Below, one piece after another: positions 45,140-55,101 of a stretch of 64,000 bases of DNA; the first letter of the stretch is position 1, and each line of letters begins with the position of its first letter. Below the pieces are notes generated by a model that did not search any database, was not told the origin of the DNA, and saw only the letters and a list, made by a program, of their open reading frames with translations. This stretch comes from Acinetobacter larvae (lineage in GTDB: Bacteria; Pseudomonadota; Gammaproteobacteria; Pseudomonadales; Moraxellaceae). Position numbers and translations under genes: made by a program. The DNA lies in assembly GCF_001704115.1 (NCBI RefSeq), contig NZ_CP016895.1, positions 2,480,001 through 2,544,000 of the forward strand. The letters are read 5' to 3'.

Positions 45140-46215
45140 TAACGCCCTCCAATCGCATCAAAATGAATGCGTGGATCAATCCACTGATAAATCACGTCAC
45201 TGACTAAACGTAATAACAGCCCCAGCACGGTATAAATAAATAAAGTGCCAAAGATGACAGGATAATCCCGTTGCTGTATCGCCTCAAAACCCAATAAACC
45301 CAGCCCGTCCAGATTAAAAATAATCTCAATAAACAAGTTGCTAGCAAAGAAAATCCCAATCAAGGCTTCAGGCAAACCGGCAATAACCACCAACATAGCA
45401 TTACGAAATACTTGTCCATATAAAACTTGCTGTTCGTTTAAACCCTTGGCACGTGCCGCCAAAACGTAGGGTTTATTGAGTTCTTCTAAAAATGAATATT
45501 TGGTGAGGTAGCATAGCCCTGCAAAACCACCCAAAACCACACTAAGAATAGGTAAAGTAATATGCCAAAAATAATCGCCAATCCGTTCCAATAAACTCAG
45601 TTCAGCAAAATGATCGGAGACTAAGCCTTGTAAAGGAAACCATTGCCAATATGACCCGCCCGCAAATAATACAATACACAGAATTGCAAAGACAAAAGCA
45701 GGCACAGCATAACCAATTGCTAAAAATAAAGAACTGAATTGATCAAAGGCACTGCCATGACGCCGTGCTTTTTGTATTCCCAGTGGAATGGCAACTAAGT
45801 AAATTAGCAAGGTGCTCCACAGCCCAAGTGATAGGGTCACAGGCAATCGCTCCCAAATCAACTGCGTCACGGCTTTATCTTTGAAAAAGCTATTGCCTAA
45901 ATCTAACTGCAGATACCCTTTGAGCATCAGCCAGAAGCGGGTTGTTGCGGGTTGATCAAAACCATATTGCTGTTTGATTTTCTCGACCATTTCAGGACTT
46001 AAGCCACGCGTCCCTTGATAGCGACTCTCTGCACCCAAAGAAGAATGTTCACTGGCTTGTAATGCGGCGCCCGGTGGGCGAAAAGATTCAGCTTGCTGAA
46101 TGGCTTGTTCAACAGGACCGCCAGGTGCAATTTGTACTACAATAAAATTAATCAACAAGATCAAAAATAAGGTAGGAATAATCAACAGCAATCGTTTGCA
46201 GATATAGCGTCCCAT
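45139..46215 (-). CDS. yejB: Peptide ABC importer permease YejB
   Basis: A 358-residue permease beginning with a transmembrane helix (LLLIIPTLFLILLINFIVVQIAPGGPVEQ), typical of DppB/OppB-type permeases, and with the loop motif TKYSFLEELNKPYVLAARAKGLNEQQVLYG. It follows yejA after 9 nt. Confidence 0.93.
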   Translation of the reverse strand: MGRYICKRLLLIIPTLFLILLINFIVVQIAPGGPVEQAIQQAESFRPPGAALQASEHSSLGAESRYQGTRGLSPEMVEKIKQQYGFDQPATTRFWLMLKGYLQLDLGNSFFKDKAVTQLIWERLPVTLSLGLWSTLLIYLVAIPLGIQKARRHGSAFDQFSSLFLAIGYAVPAFVFAILCIVLFAGGSYWQWFPLQGLVSDHFAELSLLERIGDYFWHITLPILSVVLGGFAGLCYLTKYSFLEELNKPYVLAARAKGLNEQQVLYGQVFRNAMLVVIAGLPEALIGIFFASNLFIEIIFNLDGLGLLGFEAIQQRDYPVIFGTLFIYTVLGLLLRLVSDVIYQWIDPRIHFDAIGGR

Positions 46216-46224
46216 TGCCCCTCC

Positions 46225-48093
46225 TTAGGGTTGCATGGCATTTTTGCCCAAATAGCCCACCACCCGCGCTGCCTGTTGTGGATCTGACCACCAATACTCA
46301 ATCCCACTACTCAATTGCGGTGCACGTTGCGGACGTTGATACATCTTCCACGAAACAAACCAACTATCGGCTTTACTATAGCCCAAAATCTGGTAATAAC
46401 CTGCGCGTAATAATCGATCTAACACTTTGGTATATAACACCTGCTGTTCGCGATTCGGGGCTTGAATAATTTTGGCAATCACCTGATCAATCACCGGGTT
46501 TTTAATGCCTGATAAATTATAATTGCCGATCTCATCCGCCGCTTGCGACCCCCACATTTGGGCTTGTTCATTACCAGGACTCAGCGACTGCGGCATCGCC
46601 AAAGACGTCATATCAAAATCATAACGACGAATACGCTCTAGATATTGTGGAACATCGACTTGACGTACTGTCGCGTTGATGCCTAATTTTTTGAGATTAC
46701 GCACAAATGGCATCATGGTTCGTATCAGGTTTTGTTGATGCACCAAGATCTCAAACTGCAATGCCTGCCCTTTGCCGTCAACCAAACGTCCCTGCTTCAC
46801 CTGATAACCTGCTTGTTGTAACAATTGTCGAGCCTGTAATAAGGCTGCACGGTTATAGCCACTGCCATCCGAAACAGGCGCTTGCCAATCGATCAATACC
46901 CCAGCACGTTGTACTGGATTTAACTGCCTCAGATAAGGCGTTAAAATCTCGCGTTCTGCAGCACTTGCAGGTCCAGTGGCTGCAAGCTCACTATTTTGAA
47001 AAAAACTATTTAAACGCTGATACTGCCCATAGAACATGGATTTATTCATCCATTCAAAATCATAGGCATAACTAATGGCTTGGCGCAGTAAAATATTATC
47101 AAAAGGCGCACGGCGCATATTAAACACATAACTTTGGGTCGTTACCGGATTACGACTACGATGCTGGTATTTTTCAATTAAACCCTGTTGTGCCGCCGGA
47201 AACTGATATCCGGTCATCCAACGTTTAGCGCTATTTTCTTCTCTTAAACTAAATTGCCCTGCTTTAAAACCTTCATAGCTCATCTCGGTACTGCGGTAAT
47301 AAATATATTTGAGATAATCAAAATTATACCGCCCACGATTCACGGCTAAATCCCGTGCCCAATACTGTGGATTACGTTTATAGGTAATGCTACGACCGGG
47401 ATCGATACGTGCAATCACATAGGGTCCTGAACCTAAAATCGGGCTCAGGCTAATTCGACTAAAATCTTTATTTTGCCAATCTGCTTTAGAGTAGATCGGT
47501 AACTCTGCCAAAATACTAGGCAACTCGGTATTATGCTTCGACTTAAAAATCATTTTGACTTGGTATTTTGACAGCACTTCGGTTTTTGCCAAATCTGAAA
47601 TATACATTTGTAAGCCGAGATTGGCTTTGCTCTGATAAATCTCAAAGGTAAATTGAACATCTTCGGCTGTAACTGGACTGCCGTCACTAAAACTCGCCTG
47701 AGGATTAAGATGAAAAATAATCTCTTGCAGATTATCTGCGTCATAGCTAACTTTTTCTGCCAACAAGGGATACATCACCCCTGCTTCATCTAAAGAGCGC
47801 GCCATTAATGAGTCAAATAAAAAATTCACCCCTTCGGTATAACTGCCTGCCCCATTCATACTATTGAGATTATCAAAAGTTCCCGGCGCTGAACGAATGA
47901 GAATACCGCCTTTGGGAGCATGGGCATTGGCATAAGGCATGGCACCAACACCCAAATAACGCGGTGTTTCACCATGCATGGCTAAATAAGCATATTGCTG
48001 CCAAGCCGCATGGGTTAAAGTTGCAAATAGTGTTGCAAACAGCAACAGCACCCCTGACATGAGGCGCTGTAAAGTACACAGTACAATCGGCAT
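46225..48093 (-). CDS. yejA: Peptide ABC importer periplasmic binding protein YejA
   Basis: A 622-residue solute-binding protein with a signal peptide (SGVLLLFATLFATLTHA) and the SBP_bac_5 pattern (GILIRSAPGTFDNLNSM, YPLLAEKVSYDAD, DGSPVTAEDVQFTFE). YejA-type proteins bind oligopeptides; relatives in some alphaproteobacteria take up muropeptides. It starts only 8 nt after the stop of mltD, which puts the importer directly behind a peptidoglycan-cleaving enzyme. Confidence 0.93.
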   Translation of the reverse strand: MPIVLCTLQRLMSGVLLLFATLFATLTHAAWQQYAYLAMHGETPRYLGVGAMPYANAHAPKGGILIRSAPGTFDNLNSMNGAGSYTEGVNFLFDSLMARSLDEAGVMYPLLAEKVSYDADNLQEIIFHLNPQASFSDGSPVTAEDVQFTFEIYQSKANLGLQMYISDLAKTEVLSKYQVKMIFKSKHNTELPSILAELPIYSKADWQNKDFSRISLSPILGSGPYVIARIDPGRSITYKRNPQYWARDLAVNRGRYNFDYLKYIYYRSTEMSYEGFKAGQFSLREENSAKRWMTGYQFPAAQQGLIEKYQHRSRNPVTTQSYVFNMRRAPFDNILLRQAISYAYDFEWMNKSMFYGQYQRLNSFFQNSELAATGPASAAEREILTPYLRQLNPVQRAGVLIDWQAPVSDGSGYNRAALLQARQLLQQAGYQVKQGRLVDGKGQALQFEILVHQQNLIRTMMPFVRNLKKLGINATVRQVDVPQYLERIRRYDFDMTSLAMPQSLSPGNEQAQMWGSQAADEIGNYNLSGIKNPVIDQVIAKIIQAPNREQQVLYTKVLDRLLRAGYYQILGYSKADSWFVSWKMYQRPQRAPQLSSGIEYWWSDPQQAARVVGYLGKNAMQP

Positions 48094-48101
48094 AAAATAG
48101 G

Positions 48102-51100
48102 TTAGTTCGGTATCGTGATTACATCACCGATCTTCAGTGCAGCATTCGGCTTGATATTATTCATCTCAGCCAATTGCTGTACTTCAATCCCATGACGTGC
48201 AGCCAAACGAATTAATGAATCACCACTTTTTACTTTGTACTGCGTCGTGGTCTTAGGCAATAAAATGTTTTGACCACGGCGTAATTGGCTATTGGTTTTT
48301 AACTGATTGAGCTCTGCCAAGCTCTGTACACTTACACCAATGCGAGCGGCAATACTGGTCAATGATTCCCCTGCTTTGACCACATATTTTTCAGTATTTT
48401 TACTATTTACCACAGGCTTCGCACTCGTATTATTCACACTCGTCATACTGTTGTTGGCTGGAGTGCTACGCTCCGCTTTGCTGGCTACCGGCTCATTGCC
48501 TGCCGCAACTTTAATACGCTGACCGGGATGAATACTGGATTGAATGCTTAGATTATTCAATTCGGTTAAATCGGTAATCTGCATATTATATTTGGCAGAA
48601 ATACTCGCCAAAGACTCGCCTGCCTTAATCACATGCGTTTGCGTACGTAGAGTAGTAGGCTGTGCTTTTTCAGTTTTCATATTTTTGCTGTTTGCCGTAT
48701 TTTCGACCACTTCGCCCGTAAGTTTTAATTTTTGCCCGACAAATACTCCAGCATTGCTCGCAAGCCCATTCAATGCAGCCAAACGGCTCAACGGCAGATT
48801 AAAGCGATCAGCAATGGCCGTTAAACTATCACCGGGTTGCACAACATAATAATCCGGTGTTTTATTGTTCTTGGCTTGACGATCAGCGCCAGCATTGCTG
48901 TTGTTTGCACTATTATTACTGGCATTGTTCGTGGCAACTTCTTGCAATGGCACATTGAGCTTTTGGCCAACCAACAAGGGCTGAGAAACATCAACTTTGT
49001 CATTTAAACTGGCAAGCTCTTGCAATGATAAACCGTAACGATCGGCAATCATTTTAAAATACTCACCTCGTTTGACCGTATAGACTTTGGTTTTAATCTG
49101 TGGACGTTCAGGCGCGCGAGCAGTACTACTGTTTGAGTTGCTGCTGTTTGCGTTACTTGTGTTTTGGCTATGCGTATTGGTCGCATGATTACGTGGCTCT
49201 GCACTCGGCTGCAATTTGAGCTTCTGTCCCACAAATAAATTGCTGGTGACATTTAAATCATTATATTGCGCCAACTGTTGTACAGTTAAGCCAAATTGAT
49301 TGGCTACACCAGTTAAGCTGTCATTGGGCTGTACTACATATTGACTCGGCTTGTCTGACGACTTATTGCTGACCGTATTACTTGTGGTATTACTCACACT
49401 TGCAACTGGCTTGGCATCATAAAGATATAAGGTTGTGCCTGCATATAGCGTGCCACTTGGATCAATTTGGTTCCATGCCGCAATATCACGCCAGTTGACG
49501 CCATTTTTAGTGGCAATAATCGCCAAGGTATCGCCAGCAACGACGATATACGTACTACGCTTACCTTTAGGCGGTGTAACCACAACATCATCAGCCGTTT
49601 TTTCAAATACCTTATTGCTATTCATTTTGGCTTCGATGGAATCACGTGGGGTATTCTCCGCAACGCTTTTTGGATAAGCAAAGGCTACACTGACATCTTT
49701 CCCTTGTTGCTCAGCCACCGATTGACTGGTTTGAATCGCCGTGAGCTTAATTTTGCCATCTAGTGGATCAACCACCTCGGTGCCTTTCGGTGCCAGTGCG
49801 GTCAGTTCTTTCACAACCTGTTCTTTTTCGGCAGCACTCACTTCAGGCTGTTGTAGTTTAGATGCTGCAATAAAACCAGCACTGATCTGATCACGTTCGC
49901 GTGCGCTAATCGGCGGTTCAGTGCGAATTGGTTGCACATTGCTTGCCGGAGTGACCGCAACAGGAATACGTGGTGCACTAGGGACAGCGGCATTATTGGC
50001 AAATGCTGCCAAGGCTTCTGCACCTTGTGGTGTACGCTGTAATGTCGTTGGTACGGTACTACTGGTGCTTATGCTGCCTGCCGCAGTGCTTGGCGTTGTA
50101 CTTGGTGTTGCTGTCGGTTTGCTGCTTGTGGCTAAGGTCTGTGTGCTTGGTGTAGTCGTCATATAAGACGGCGTGCTATTGGGTTTCGCTGCTGCGGTGG
50201 TGGTGCTATTGCCAGGTGTCACCTGAATGACCACACCCGCCTGTGGCGTGCTGGTTGAGCTCGTAGTTGTAGTGACGGTGCTGTTATTATTATTTGCCCA
50301 ATAGCCACTGGTACCCGTTTGCAAGGACTTCAATTTGGCATCAATGGTTGGATTTAAATCTGCTGGAATTAAAATTCGGCGCGGGCTTTCTGGATCAATC
50401 ATTTCAGCACGATGCCCAGGGTTTAGCGCATAGAGTTCTGCACGACTTAAACCAGTAATACTACTGATTTGATTGAGTTGTGCACCGGCGGGTACCGTCA
50501 CTTCTCTAAAGTGCGGGCGGTTGGCAATAGGCGGTAAACTCACACCATAACGCTTAGGCTCTTTGATAATCTGTGCAACAGCTAAAAAACGCGGCACATA
50601 GTTCATGGTTTCTTGTGGTAAGCGCAATGACCAATAATCTGTTGGTAAACCTGCAGCTTGGTTACGGTTAATTGCCTGTTGGATACGACCAGGGCCGGCA
50701 TTATAGGCAGCCAGTGCCAATTCCCAAGAACCAAATTGATTATATAAACTTCCGAGGAACTCATAGGCTGCGCGGGTTGATTCAACAACATCGCGACGAC
50801 CATCATATTGACTGGTTTGTCTTAAACCATAAATACGCCCAGTAGATGGGATAAACTGCCATAAACCCGCTGCAGCAGCACTACTGGTCGCCGCAGGATC
50901 ATATGAACTTTCAATAATCGGTAATAACGCTAACTCTGTCGGCATACCACGGCGTTCAGCTTCTTTTACCGTGTAATATAAATAACGCGATGCGCGTGCA
51001 CTCAATCGATCGAGATAAGGTTGACGTGAAATAAACCAGCTCCGCTGTGCATCGATCCGTGCATCCCAATGATTGGTATCCATTTTAAAACCAACGGTCA

Positions 51101-51365
51101 TTCGCTTCCAGACATCACCATGTTTTAAAATTTGTAGGCGATCCCCTTCAACTGCGCGCATATCTGTGGCAAATAATAAATCTTCTAAGGAGTTCAGGCT
51201 GTTAGCATCTAATAATCCACTGGGTTGTTGGCTCACTGTCGTTGTTGTTGGTGTCGTTGAGCATCCAGTGCTAAGCATTACAGCTGTAAGAGCAGAAGCA
51301 AGTATAGATAATTTAAATATAATGTGTGCAGTAGGCTGAGACACTACTGAGCTAGGTTTATACAT
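48102..51365 (-). CDS. mltD: MltD-type lytic transglycosylase with seven LysM repeats
   Basis: A 1087-residue lipoprotein: signal peptide with lipobox LSTGC (C35), an SLT transglycosylase domain at about 125-250 with catalytic E152 (LPIIESSYDPAA) and the AAYNAGPG motif, then a degenerate LysM-like segment (about 285-340), a long Thr/Ser/Pro/Ala-rich linker (350-600), and seven LysM modules from about 604 to the end. E. coli MltD has 452 residues and far fewer LysM modules. It cleaves glycan strands to anhydro-muropeptides at the cell wall. It heads a five-gene cluster with yejABEF. Confidence 0.95.
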   Translation of the reverse strand: MYKPSSVVSQPTAHIIFKLSILASALTAVMLSTGCSTTPTTTTVSQQPSGLLDANSLNSLEDLLFATDMRAVEGDRLQILKHGDVWKRMTVGFKMDTNHWDARIDAQRSWFISRQPYLDRLSARASRYLYYTVKEAERRGMPTELALLPIIESSYDPAATSSAAAAGLWQFIPSTGRIYGLRQTSQYDGRRDVVESTRAAYEFLGSLYNQFGSWELALAAYNAGPGRIQQAINRNQAAGLPTDYWSLRLPQETMNYVPRFLAVAQIIKEPKRYGVSLPPIANRPHFREVTVPAGAQLNQISSITGLSRAELYALNPGHRAEMIDPESPRRILIPADLNPTIDAKLKSLQTGTSGYWANNNNSTVTTTTSSTSTPQAGVVIQVTPGNSTTTAAAKPNSTPSYMTTTPSTQTLATSSKPTATPSTTPSTAAGSISTSSTVPTTLQRTPQGAEALAAFANNAAVPSAPRIPVAVTPASNVQPIRTEPPISARERDQISAGFIAASKLQQPEVSAAEKEQVVKELTALAPKGTEVVDPLDGKIKLTAIQTSQSVAEQQGKDVSVAFAYPKSVAENTPRDSIEAKMNSNKVFEKTADDVVVTPPKGKRSTYIVVAGDTLAIIATKNGVNWRDIAAWNQIDPSGTLYAGTTLYLYDAKPVASVSNTTSNTVSNKSSDKPSQYVVQPNDSLTGVANQFGLTVQQLAQYNDLNVTSNLFVGQKLKLQPSAEPRNHATNTHSQNTSNANSSNSNSSTARAPERPQIKTKVYTVKRGEYFKMIADRYGLSLQELASLNDKVDVSQPLLVGQKLNVPLQEVATNNASNNSANNSNAGADRQAKNNKTPDYYVVQPGDSLTAIADRFNLPLSRLAALNGLASNAGVFVGQKLKLTGEVVENTANSKNMKTEKAQPTTLRTQTHVIKAGESLASISAKYNMQITDLTELNNLSIQSSIHPGQRIKVAAGNEPVASKAERSTPANNSMTSVNNTSAKPVVNSKNTEKYVVKAGESLTSIAARIGVSVQSLAELNQLKTNSQLRRGQNILLPKTTTQYKVKSGDSLIRLAARHGIEVQQLAEMNNIKPNAALKIGDVITIPN

Positions 51366-51580
51366 ATAAGGTTCCGTACAACACGCGTCAATTATTTTCT
51401 CTGTGACATTTTAGAGTAGCGTAATGCTTAAACAAGGCAATCATTTCATGTCAATTGCATATAAATGTTACAAAAAATTAAAATAATTTCGGTTCATGCT
51501 CTGAATGGGTTTATTTGCGTATACAATAAATTCTACGTTGATTGTGATCAACCCTAATTTTTATCGCATTGGTTCAAAAT

Positions 51581-53248
51581 ATGTCTGAAAAAATCGTACT
51601 TTATGTTGATGGCGCTTGCCGAGGTAATCCAGGGCTTGGCGGATGGGGTGCGCTCATTCTAACACCAGAGCAACAACATGAGCTATGTGGTGGTGCCCTA
51701 CAGACCACCAATAACCGTATGGAACTACAGGCTGCGATCGAAGGTATTCAATACTGTGCTGCCGATGCCCAGTTGGTGATTTGGACCGATTCTAACTATG
51801 TAAAACGCGGTATTACAGAATGGATTAGCAGTTGGAAAAATAAAAACTGGAAAAATGTAAAAAACCCAGAACTTTGGCAACAGCTTGACCAAGTTTGCCA
51901 AGGTCGTGATATCGAATGGAATTGGGTCAAGGGACATGCCGGTCATGCTGGCAACGAAACGGCTGACCGTTTAGCCAATCAAGGCGCAGACTTAGCCGCT
52001 GCCGCAGCCCAATCTGCAAGCCCAAACCCAATCTTAACAGCGCAAAACAGCACAGCCATGACCGCAGCAATACAACAGCGCTATGCTTTCAACCCAGTAC
52101 AGGCTGTACCAACGCCCGCTTCAGCAGCAGAAGCAACAAAAACAACAGACAAAAAAAAAATTGAAAATGACTGGTTATTAGATGATCCTTTTGGCTTTGA
52201 TTTACTCGACAATGACGCTATAGCTGAATCAACAGCGGATACAATTGCCGCAGAAACGCCAGCTACAGAGATAGCGGCAGAAAAAGCAAGCACGACACTT
52301 GCCACAGCGACAGCTCACGCAGTAACAGCAACAGCAGAGCCCACGGAACAGACCGACTCAGACTCAGACTCAGACTCAGACTCAGCAGCATCGTTTGAAA
52401 CAGAATCTTCTTCAAGTCATTTAGCTGTGCCTACAGCAGCAAGTCAGGAGACAACTGACATCGGTCAAATGACGACGGACAACAGTGACATCCATCCAGC
52501 CATTCATATCACAGCAGCCAACATCAGTTTGGACGGTCCACGTCAGCTCATTCTCGATACCGAAACCACTGGTTTTTATTATCAAGATGGCGATCGTATT
52601 ATTGAGATTGGCGCCATTGAAATGATTAACCGTAAGTTAACGGGTAGCTCTATTCACATCTATATTCAGCCTGACAAAGCTGTCGGTGATTCAGTCAATG
52701 TGCATGGTATTAGCGATGAATTTTTGGTGGGTAAACCACGTTTTGCAGAAATCGCCCAAACCGCATTTGCATACCTCAAGGGCGCCGAGATTATTGCCCA
52801 CAATGCCAGCTTCGATATGAACTTCCTAGATGCAGAGTTTCAACGTTGTAAACTCCCTGCATTATCAAGCGTATGCGAAGTTGTTGACACCCTCGCAATG
52901 GCAAAACACAAACATCCTGGGCAAAAAAACTCTCTAGATGCTTTGGTACGTCGTTACGATATTATTCAGCGTGACCGTACCTTCCACGGCGCTTTACTGG
53001 ATGCCGAAATTCTAGCAGATGTCTATCTGGCTATGACGGGTGGTCAGGTCGCTTTTGATATTGATGCCCTAAGCCAAACTGAGCATGACCATGAACATGG
53101 TCAGCAGCAGACCAGTTATAGCCAATACCAGTTGGCTTATATTGCACCTTCTGCGGAAGAACTTGCTGCACATCAACAATGGATGGAGAAATACCAAGAA
53201 AAAAATGACAAAGCTTGTTTATTTGCACAAAATAGCCATAACAGCTAA
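51581..53248 (+). CDS. rnhA-dnaQ: Fused ribonuclease HI / DNA polymerase III epsilon (proofreading) subunit
   Basis: A 555-residue fusion. Residues 1-145 are RNase HI with the acidic set D10 (YVDGACRGNPG), E48 (RMELQAA), D70 (WTDSNYV) and D129 (NETADRLA). An Ala/Thr/Ser-rich linker of about 175 residues follows, including a (DS)n run. The C-terminal part is the DnaQ exonuclease: LDTETTGF (Exo I), AHNASFDMNFLD (Exo II) and FHGALLDAEILADVY (Exo III). E. coli has these as separate, divergent neighbouring genes; fusion is, as I recall, an Acinetobacter trait. The ATG at 51581 is chosen over an in-frame TTG at 51569. Confidence 0.95.
   Translation: MSEKIVLYVDGACRGNPGLGGWGALILTPEQQHELCGGALQTTNNRMELQAAIEGIQYCAADAQLVIWTDSNYVKRGITEWISSWKNKNWKNVKNPELWQQLDQVCQGRDIEWNWVKGHAGHAGNETADRLANQGADLAAAAAQSASPNPILTAQNSTAMTAAIQQRYAFNPVQAVPTPASAAEATKTTDKKKIENDWLLDDPFGFDLLDNDAIAESTADTIAAETPATEIAAEKASTTLATATAHAVTATAEPTEQTDSDSDSDSDSAASFETESSSSHLAVPTAASQETTDIGQMTTDNSDIHPAIHITAANISLDGPRQLILDTETTGFYYQDGDRIIEIGAIEMINRKLTGSSIHIYIQPDKAVGDSVNVHGISDEFLVGKPRFAEIAQTAFAYLKGAEIIAHNASFDMNFLDAEFQRCKLPALSSVCEVVDTLAMAKHKHPGQKNSLDALVRRYDIIQRDRTFHGALLDAEILADVYLAMTGGQVAFDIDALSQTEHDHEHGQQQTSYSQYQLAYIAPSAEELAAHQQWMEKYQEKNDKACLFAQNSHNS
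52355..52384 (+). repeat. Five tandem GACTCA hexamers inside the rnhA-dnaQ linker
   Basis: Perfect 6-bp microsatellite coding for Asp-Ser repeats in the linker. Copy changes would keep the frame. Confidence 0.95.
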
Positions 53249-53288
53249 AGCAGCCGATGCAGTACGAGAAATCCCGATCTCGTTATAA

Positions 53289-53339
53289 AGCATAAATCGT
53301 GTACTTTCACTTGAGCGTGATTGCAACACGATTTATGCT
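53289..53339. terminator. Long perfect hairpin between rnhA-dnaQ and nudC
   Basis: A perfect 14-bp inverted repeat (AGCATAAATCGTGT and complement) with a 23-nt loop. No T tract, so termination is only one explanation; it could be a structured leader of nudC. Confidence 0.5.
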
Positions 53340-53381
53340 AGTCACCGCCTCACTTAAAAATACTGATATACATGGTTTATT

Positions 53382-54155
53382 ATGTCTGAACTCGCCGTCG
53401 CCTATATTTTTCATCACCATCAATTATTAGTCGATCATAACTTACAACTTCCGCGTCTGCTCGAGTTTGACCCGAATCAATTCTTAAGCACGGGTGATCG
53501 TGTCATTGCCCGGGACTTACTTGATCTAGAACCGATTCCTGAAGGCTACCAACTCGTTCCCATTCGACAGTTAATCTCACAATGGACCAAAACAGAGTTT
53601 GAACAAGCCAGCCGTGCCGTACAGCTATTAGAATGGCGTCGTAACCACCGTTTTTGTAGTCATTGTGGTTATGAAACCCATGTACATAAACGTGAATACG
53701 CCATGGTCTGCCCCAATTGTCGCTATCACCAATATCCGCGTGTGCAACCTTGTGTCATTACTGTGATCACGCGTGGAGAAGATGAAATTTTATTAGCCAA
53801 AAATGCCAAAGCCAGCAATAACATCTATGGGCTCATCGCGGGCTATGTTGAGGTTGGCGAAACACTGGAAGAAGCTGTACAACGCGAAACCTTTGAGGAA
53901 GTCGGATTAAAACTAAAAAATATTCGATATTTAGCCAGCCAACCCTGGCCATTCCCCAGCAATCTCATGCTTGCCTTTCAAGCTGAATATGACTCAGGTG
54001 AAATCAAGCTACAACGTGATGAGATCAGTGATGCACGCTTCTTCAAATTTAACCATCTTCCGACTATTCCTGTCGCTGGCAGTATTGCACATGCCATGAT
54101 TGAACATGTGCTACACGGGCACGCACAATGGCAAAGCAGTCACAGTAAAAATTAA
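53382..54155 (+). CDS. nudC: NADH pyrophosphatase / NAD-RNA decapping hydrolase NudC
   Basis: A 257-residue Nudix hydrolase. It has the zinc ribbon of NudC (CSHCGYETH...CPNCRYHQYPR), the NudC-type spacer, and a complete Nudix box beginning GYVEVGETLEEAVQ and ending REXXEEVG. NudC cleaves NAD(H) and removes NAD caps from RNA. It lies 133 bp after rnhA-dnaQ and converges on the esterase gene. Confidence 0.95.
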   Translation: MSELAVAYIFHHHQLLVDHNLQLPRLLEFDPNQFLSTGDRVIARDLLDLEPIPEGYQLVPIRQLISQWTKTEFEQASRAVQLLEWRRNHRFCSHCGYETHVHKREYAMVCPNCRYHQYPRVQPCVITVITRGEDEILLAKNAKASNNIYGLIAGYVEVGETLEEAVQRETFEEVGLKLKNIRYLASQPWPFPSNLMLAFQAEYDSGEIKLQRDEISDARFFKFNHLPTIPVAGSIAHAMIEHVLHGHAQWQSSHSKN

Positions 54156-54156
54156 G

Positions 54157-55101
54157 CTAAGCCGATTTTTTATCGCTAGCTTGGTCATTGAATAATGCAA
54201 AACTTTCATCTAAAGCGGCAATAACACGTTGTTGGGTATTGAAAAATCGTGAAAAAATGCTCGCCATACTGCCCATAATCGTGACATGTCCAGTATGTGC
54301 AATCTGCTGTAACTGACAATGATTTTGTTGTGCCAACAACTGTTGTTGCATGTCATAGCTGTTTTGTGCCGCCACCACGCGATCATAGGGGGCAAGCAAC
54401 AAATAATGCCGTGCTTGATGCGGACGTACAAAATAATAAGGCATCACCTGTTGATAGGATACCTGCTGATCAAATGCATCCTCAGCTAATCGGTCACCGA
54501 CATAATCAAAATGATAAGGTCCAGCTATTCCGATCACTGCTGCAATATGTGCTTGAAAATCAGCATCTTGATAACGTGGATGATAAAGCAAGCTCATGCA
54601 GTTAAACGCCCCGGCGGAATGTCCCAATAATGCCAGACGCTCGGCAGCGATAGCATACTGTTGCTGTTTATCTTGAAGATAGCGAATAGCCAAAGCCAGA
54701 TCGTCGACATAACTTGGAAATTTATGCTGCGGTGCCAATTGATAATCGATGATTGCCACATCATAACCATGGCGGGTTAAGGCTTCAGCAACAAAGATAT
54801 AGTCTTGACGGCTGCCATGTTGCCATGCCCCACCATAAACAAAGATCACTAACCCTTTGGCTTGGCGTTGACCATGGTGTTGCGACACATTGTTACTCAA
54901 ATATAAATCTAAGCGTTGCCGTGCCTTAAAACCATAAGCAATATTCTGCTGTACTTGATAATGTCCTGCTGCACTGAATTTATTTAATGCCACACGGGCT
55001 AAATCATAGGCTCTAAAGTTTTGCTTCAAACGTTTCAGTTTAGCGACTTGAAGCAAAACTTGCCGACGGACTTGATCGGGCTTAAGGTTGAATTTGAGCA
55101 T
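54157..55101 (-). CDS. Alpha/beta-hydrolase (carboxylesterase-like)
   Basis: A 314-residue esterase-type hydrolase: VIFVYGGAWQHGSRQD (GG-W oxyanion motif), nucleophile elbow LLGHSAGAFNC, an acid in APYDRVV and His in HTGHVTIM. No signal peptide. The start overlaps the end of dolP by 20 nt, so it is probably the last gene of a yraN-dolP-esterase operon. Substrate unknown. Confidence 0.82.
   Translation of the reverse strand: MLKFNLKPDQVRRQVLLQVAKLKRLKQNFRAYDLARVALNKFSAAGHYQVQQNIAYGFKARQRLDLYLSNNVSQHHGQRQAKGLVIFVYGGAWQHGSRQDYIFVAEALTRHGYDVAIIDYQLAPQHKFPSYVDDLALAIRYLQDKQQQYAIAAERLALLGHSAGAFNCMSLLYHPRYQDADFQAHIAAVIGIAGPYHFDYVGDRLAEDAFDQQVSYQQVMPYYFVRPHQARHYLLLAPYDRVVAAQNSYDMQQQLLAQQNHCQLQQIAHTGHVTIMGSMASIFSRFFNTQQRVIAALDESFALFNDQASDKKSA

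Noticed and set aside
52355..52384. Phase-variable switch at the GACTCA repeat
   Set aside because: The unit is 6 bp, so changes in copy number keep the frame and cannot switch the gene off.
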